From contig OZ245730.1 of the NCBI GenBank assembly GCA_965227145.1, positions 5,518,001 to 5,582,000 of the forward strand: a DNA stretch of 64,000 bases. The letters are read 5' to 3'. The DNA is from JACKAQ01 sp965227145. GTDB taxonomy: Bacteria > Calditrichota > Calditrichia > RBG-13-44-9 > J075. A program made the translations under genes and the position numbers. This document shows, one piece after another, positions 61,922 through 64,000 of the stretch; positions within the stretch are counted from its first letter, which is position 1; every line of letters begins with the position of its first letter. The notes under the pieces are model-generated. The model had not been told where the DNA came from, did no database searches, and saw only the letters and a program-made list of their open reading frames with translations.

Positions 61922-61952
61922 TGTCATTCCCGCAATCTTTTAGCGGGAATCT
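61922..61952. repeat. ATTCCCGC...GCGGGAAT palindromic repeat
   Basis: Perfect 8-bp stem ATTCCCGC / GCGGGAAT with a longer loop (AATCTTTTA), flanked by TGTC and CT as in other copies. Confidence 0.75.
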
Positions 61953-62009
61953 AATCTCATCGAAAATTGGATGCCTGATAAAGACATTCGGGCATGACCG
62001 TTTTGAACA

Positions 62010-62915
62010 TTACTCAAAATAGTCACTATCCATTTTTTTAACTTTGTAGCTTCTTTGAGTTGAAACACCAACATTAAATTCGATCAGCAATTCACCCAAA
62101 TTTTGTCCATCTATCAATATTAATTTAGGTTCTATTTGATTGACAAATTCATAAGCGCTTTTGGGAAAATCAGAAGTTGTAATAAAAATTCCCTTTTTTG
62201 CTTTTTTGGCCAATAATGCACCGGCAAAATCCCTCACTTCTCTTACCGGAACTGTATTTTCCCATCGCTTAGCCTGAACATAAATAATGTCCAAACCCAG
62301 TTTGTCTTCTTTAATAATGCCATCGATACCGCCATCATTTGATTTTCCAATCGCTTTTCCGGCGTCAACACGTGATCCACCATAGCCCATTGCCAAAAGT
62401 AAATCGATCACTAATTTTTCAAAAAATCTTGGCGAGCACTCTTTTATAGTTTCGATTAATTCTTGGGAAAGATCGGTAATTAGCTTTTGATGTGCATATT
62501 CCAACAATTCTTCTGGTGTTTGTTCTTCCTCAGAAATCTCTTTGATTTCTTTGGTTTTTGTTGATCCATCTCTTTTAATTTTTGTAAACTCATTAAATTC
62601 AGAAAACTGCCTGAGAAAAGGGACATTTATTTCCTGTGGATCATTGGCTAAAACTTTTTTTCCTCTTTCCGTAATTTGCAAATAACCTCTTTTTTCAGAA
62701 TTAATGAGGCCTGCTTTTTTCAAATATGTGTTTGCCCATCCAACACGATTATCAAAAATGGGTTGTTGACCGCTTGGTAGTAACTCTTTTTGTTCTTCAT
62801 CCGTCAAATTAAATTCGACGGCTAATTCATCAATCAGACTTCTAAATCGATAAACGGTGCCATCAGAAATTTTACGCAATAGCGGAAGCATTATTGATTG
62901 ATAATCAGGAATCAT
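62010..62915 (-). CDS. mrr: Mrr-type restriction endonuclease
   Basis: A 301-residue type IV restriction enzyme homologue that would cut modified DNA. Residues 1-95 are the Mrr_N winged helix (LLRKISDGTVYRFRSLIDEL, FDNRVGWANTYLKKAGLI). Residues 165-290 are the PD-(D/E)xK-like nuclease: FFEKLVIDLLLAMGYGG, catalytic Asp in SNDGGIDGIIKED and the QxK form in DIIYVQAKRWENT. The gene is clearly more AT-rich than its neighbours, which suggests transfer. GAGG precedes the ATG at 62915. No methylase is adjacent, as expected for type IV. Confidence 0.9.
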   Translation of the reverse strand: MIPDYQSIMLPLLRKISDGTVYRFRSLIDELAVEFNLTDEEQKELLPSGQQPIFDNRVGWANTYLKKAGLINSEKRGYLQITERGKKVLANDPQEINVPFLRQFSEFNEFTKIKRDGSTKTKEIKEISEEEQTPEELLEYAHQKLITDLSQELIETIKECSPRFFEKLVIDLLLAMGYGGSRVDAGKAIGKSNDGGIDGIIKEDKLGLDIIYVQAKRWENTVPVREVRDFAGALLAKKAKKGIFITTSDFPKSAYEFVNQIEPKLILIDGQNLGELLIEFNVGVSTQRSYKVKKMDSDYFE

Positions 62916-63082
62916 GATTAAACCTCGTTTTTGACGAAAAAGCTTTTTCACAAGATAAATCTTTACAGCGGTTTGAATAAAATATATTCAGAAATATTAG
63001 ATACAACAACTACGAATTTCATTAGATTTTATAACCGCCGAAACCGAATCCGGAGCACCGCCGCGAACGAGTTGAATCGCCG

Positions 63083-63120
63083 AAATAAAAAAGCGGGAGG
63101 CAACAACCTTACCGCCCGCT
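63083..63120 (-). terminator. Terminator of the XRE regulator gene
   Basis: Stem AGCGGG / CCCGCT (63092-63097, 63115-63120), followed on the minus strand by TTTTTTATTT. Confidence 0.65.
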
Positions 63121-63131
63121 GCATCAGCAAA

Positions 63132-63332
63132 TCAATCCCCATCTTCCAGCTCAAAAATATCATTGACGGGTTTGCCGAAAATTTGGGACAGCTTCAGCGC
63201 CAAAACAGTGGAGGGCACGTAACGGTTTTTCTCAATCGAATTGATGGTTTGCCGCGATACGCCGGCGCGTTTGGCCAGTTCATCCTGGGTGATGTCCAAA
63301 ATCGCCCGCTCTATTTTTAAGGTATTTTTCAT
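63132..63332 (-). CDS. XRE-family HTH regulator (YozG-like)
   Basis: A 66-residue DNA-binding protein, almost all helix-turn-helix: RAILDITQDELAKRAGVSRQ then TINSIEKNRYVPSTVLALKL, with the tail FGKPVNDIFELEDGD. This short Cro/CI type usually accompanies a small membrane protein. Its ATG at 63332 overlaps the stop of the upstream membrane-protein gene (ATGA). Confidence 0.9.
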   Translation of the reverse strand: MKNTLKIERAILDITQDELAKRAGVSRQTINSIEKNRYVPSTVLALKLSQIFGKPVNDIFELEDGD

Positions 63333-63775
63333 TTGTATAATCTTTTCAAGTATTCGAAGTAAAAAATTTGCATCCCCAGCAGCAGCCACAGCACCTGAAA
63401 ATCGCCCACATCTTTGAACATAGAATGTTCCGGTGAAAATACGGCATCTCCCAGATAATCAACAAATGGCAGCACCAGCGTATAAATCACTCCGATTGTG
63501 AATGCAAATTTATACGACTGCATTCGCAATTCCGTGATAAATTCATCTTCCAGCGCCTCTTTGGAAATGGACATAAGCAGCATCCCAACCAGCATGCAGT
63601 ATTTGGATAGCAATTTTATCTCAGGTTGGTTGACGGTAAATCGGTTGATAAAAATTGCGGCAAATGAGATTACCAGCATCGCAATGCCAATTTTTTTATA
63701 GTAATGCGGCAACTGGAATTTCTTCATTTTTTCGATATTCCTGCGCTCGCAATCCCACATCGATTTTAGTGTCAT
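63329..63775 (-). CDS. Small membrane protein paired with XRE regulator
   Basis: A 148-residue protein with about four membrane helices (IGIAMLVISFAAIFI, LLSKYCMLVGMLLMSIS, YKFAFTIGVIYTLVLPFVDY, QVLWLLLGMQIFYFEYLKRL). No named family recognised. The membrane-protein/XRE pairing is common in Bacteroidetes and Firmicutes and suggests a membrane-linked transcriptional switch. An AAAGGAAA site precedes the ATG at 63775. The 225 bases upstream to the window end hold no gene I can support. Confidence 0.75.
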   Translation of the reverse strand: MTLKSMWDCERRNIEKMKKFQLPHYYKKIGIAMLVISFAAIFINRFTVNQPEIKLLSKYCMLVGMLLMSISKEALEDEFITELRMQSYKFAFTIGVIYTLVLPFVDYLGDAVFSPEHSMFKDVGDFQVLWLLLGMQIFYFEYLKRLYK

Positions 63776-64000
63776 CGATTTTCCTTTCTGTAAAGTGTAT
63801 TCAGTTTGTAAATTCCATTTTCCATAATGACAAATTAAATTTACCTTATGACAAGCTTACTTTACATTATTTGAAAAAGCAAATGGTTTTTTGGCATTTT
63901 TTTGAAAAGGGATGTTTGGGGTATTCGCGGAAACAACAGGCTGTTAAAATTCCAACAGATTATGGCACATAAAATGTATTTTCCTGCCATTTGAGCGGGT

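Larger units (their letters stand above)
61660..62009. other. 350-bp intergenic region with two palindromic repeats
   Basis: No gene is supported. It holds the amidohydrolase promoter region, repeat copies at 61712-61737 and 61922-61952, and the 3' side of the Mrr-type gene. Confidence 0.7.

Noticed and set aside
63776..64000. Open frame at the right edge on the plus strand
   Set aside because: It crosses the membrane-protein gene antisense, is AT-rich and has no ribosome-binding site; more likely the promoter region of the minus-strand pair.
1..64000. tRNA, rRNA, CRISPR arrays and prophage
   Set aside because: I looked through intergenic gaps for cloverleaf ends, spaced repeats and phage genes and found none. 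A covariance-model search would be needed to exclude small RNAs.

Overview
The window looks like a chromosomal segment from a diderm (Gram-negative-type) bacterium of the FCB group, most plausibly Calditrichota, KSB1 or a related candidate lineage. This is inference from gene content. Five secreted proteins, one of them interrupted, end in a type IX secretion-like sorting domain (core motif close to QNYPNPFNP, ending in KMxLLK/R). There is also a PorV/PorQ-like outer-membrane protein, a large YidC with a periplasmic domain, and the murein-recycling ligase Mpl. I saw no tRNA, rRNA, CRISPR array, transposase gene or phage block.

Layout. 1-6.1 kb (minus strand): argR, a radical-SAM-like/DUF2344 protein that lacks the iron-sulfur cysteines, and pyruvate phosphate dikinase. 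6.7-15.4 kb: plsX, an outer-membrane protein, a secreted dipeptidase, mpl, a secreted M1-type metallopeptidase divergent from a DUF6702 protein, and a DUF4287/DUF5655 protein. 15.5-21.3 kb: three consecutive secreted proteins with sorting domains (M1 aminopeptidase, FG-GAP propeller, and a BNR-like protein broken by one in-frame TGA). 21.5-33.4 kb: housekeeping and stress genes (CnoX-like thioredoxin/TPR, two alpha/beta hydrolases, cNMP-binding protein with AI-2E-type permease, aldo/keto reductase, YihY-SppA-CDP-alcohol transferase operon, purine nucleoside phosphorylase, membrane-anchored C10-type peptidase). 33.5-37.4 kb: a secreted protein and two neighbouring sorting-domain proteins (beta-helix, AGE-family barrel). 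37.5-43.8 kb: rsmG, an MFS permease, an ATP-grasp ligase, a haem-binding protein facing an ECF sigma/anti-sigma pair, and an EgtD-like methyltransferase.

44-54 kb is an origin-proximal type of gene set: rpmH-rnpA-yidD-yidC-mnmE-[chemoreceptor]-mnmG on the minus strand with parA diverging from rpmH. Four near-perfect parS (ParB-binding) palindromes lie at both ends of mnmG, so this is very probably the chromosome's partition centromere and lies near oriC. No dnaA, dnaN or parB is in view. 54-64 kb holds prfC, a PD40-like secreted protein, an MBOAT acyltransferase with an SGNH-like partner, a YtcJ-type amidohydrolase, an AT-rich Mrr-type restriction endonuclease (likely acquired), and a membrane-protein/XRE-regulator pair.

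Many short intergenic gaps carry dispersed palindromic repeats of several families (ATTCCnG...CnGGAAT, CGTTrCGAAGC hairpins, TTTTAGG...CCTACGG hairpins, GGATAAA tandem arrays), and one gap holds a MITE-like composite flanked by imperfect inverted repeats. All start sites were chosen from ribosome-binding-site placement. Family names rest on motifs I could read by eye, not on searches.
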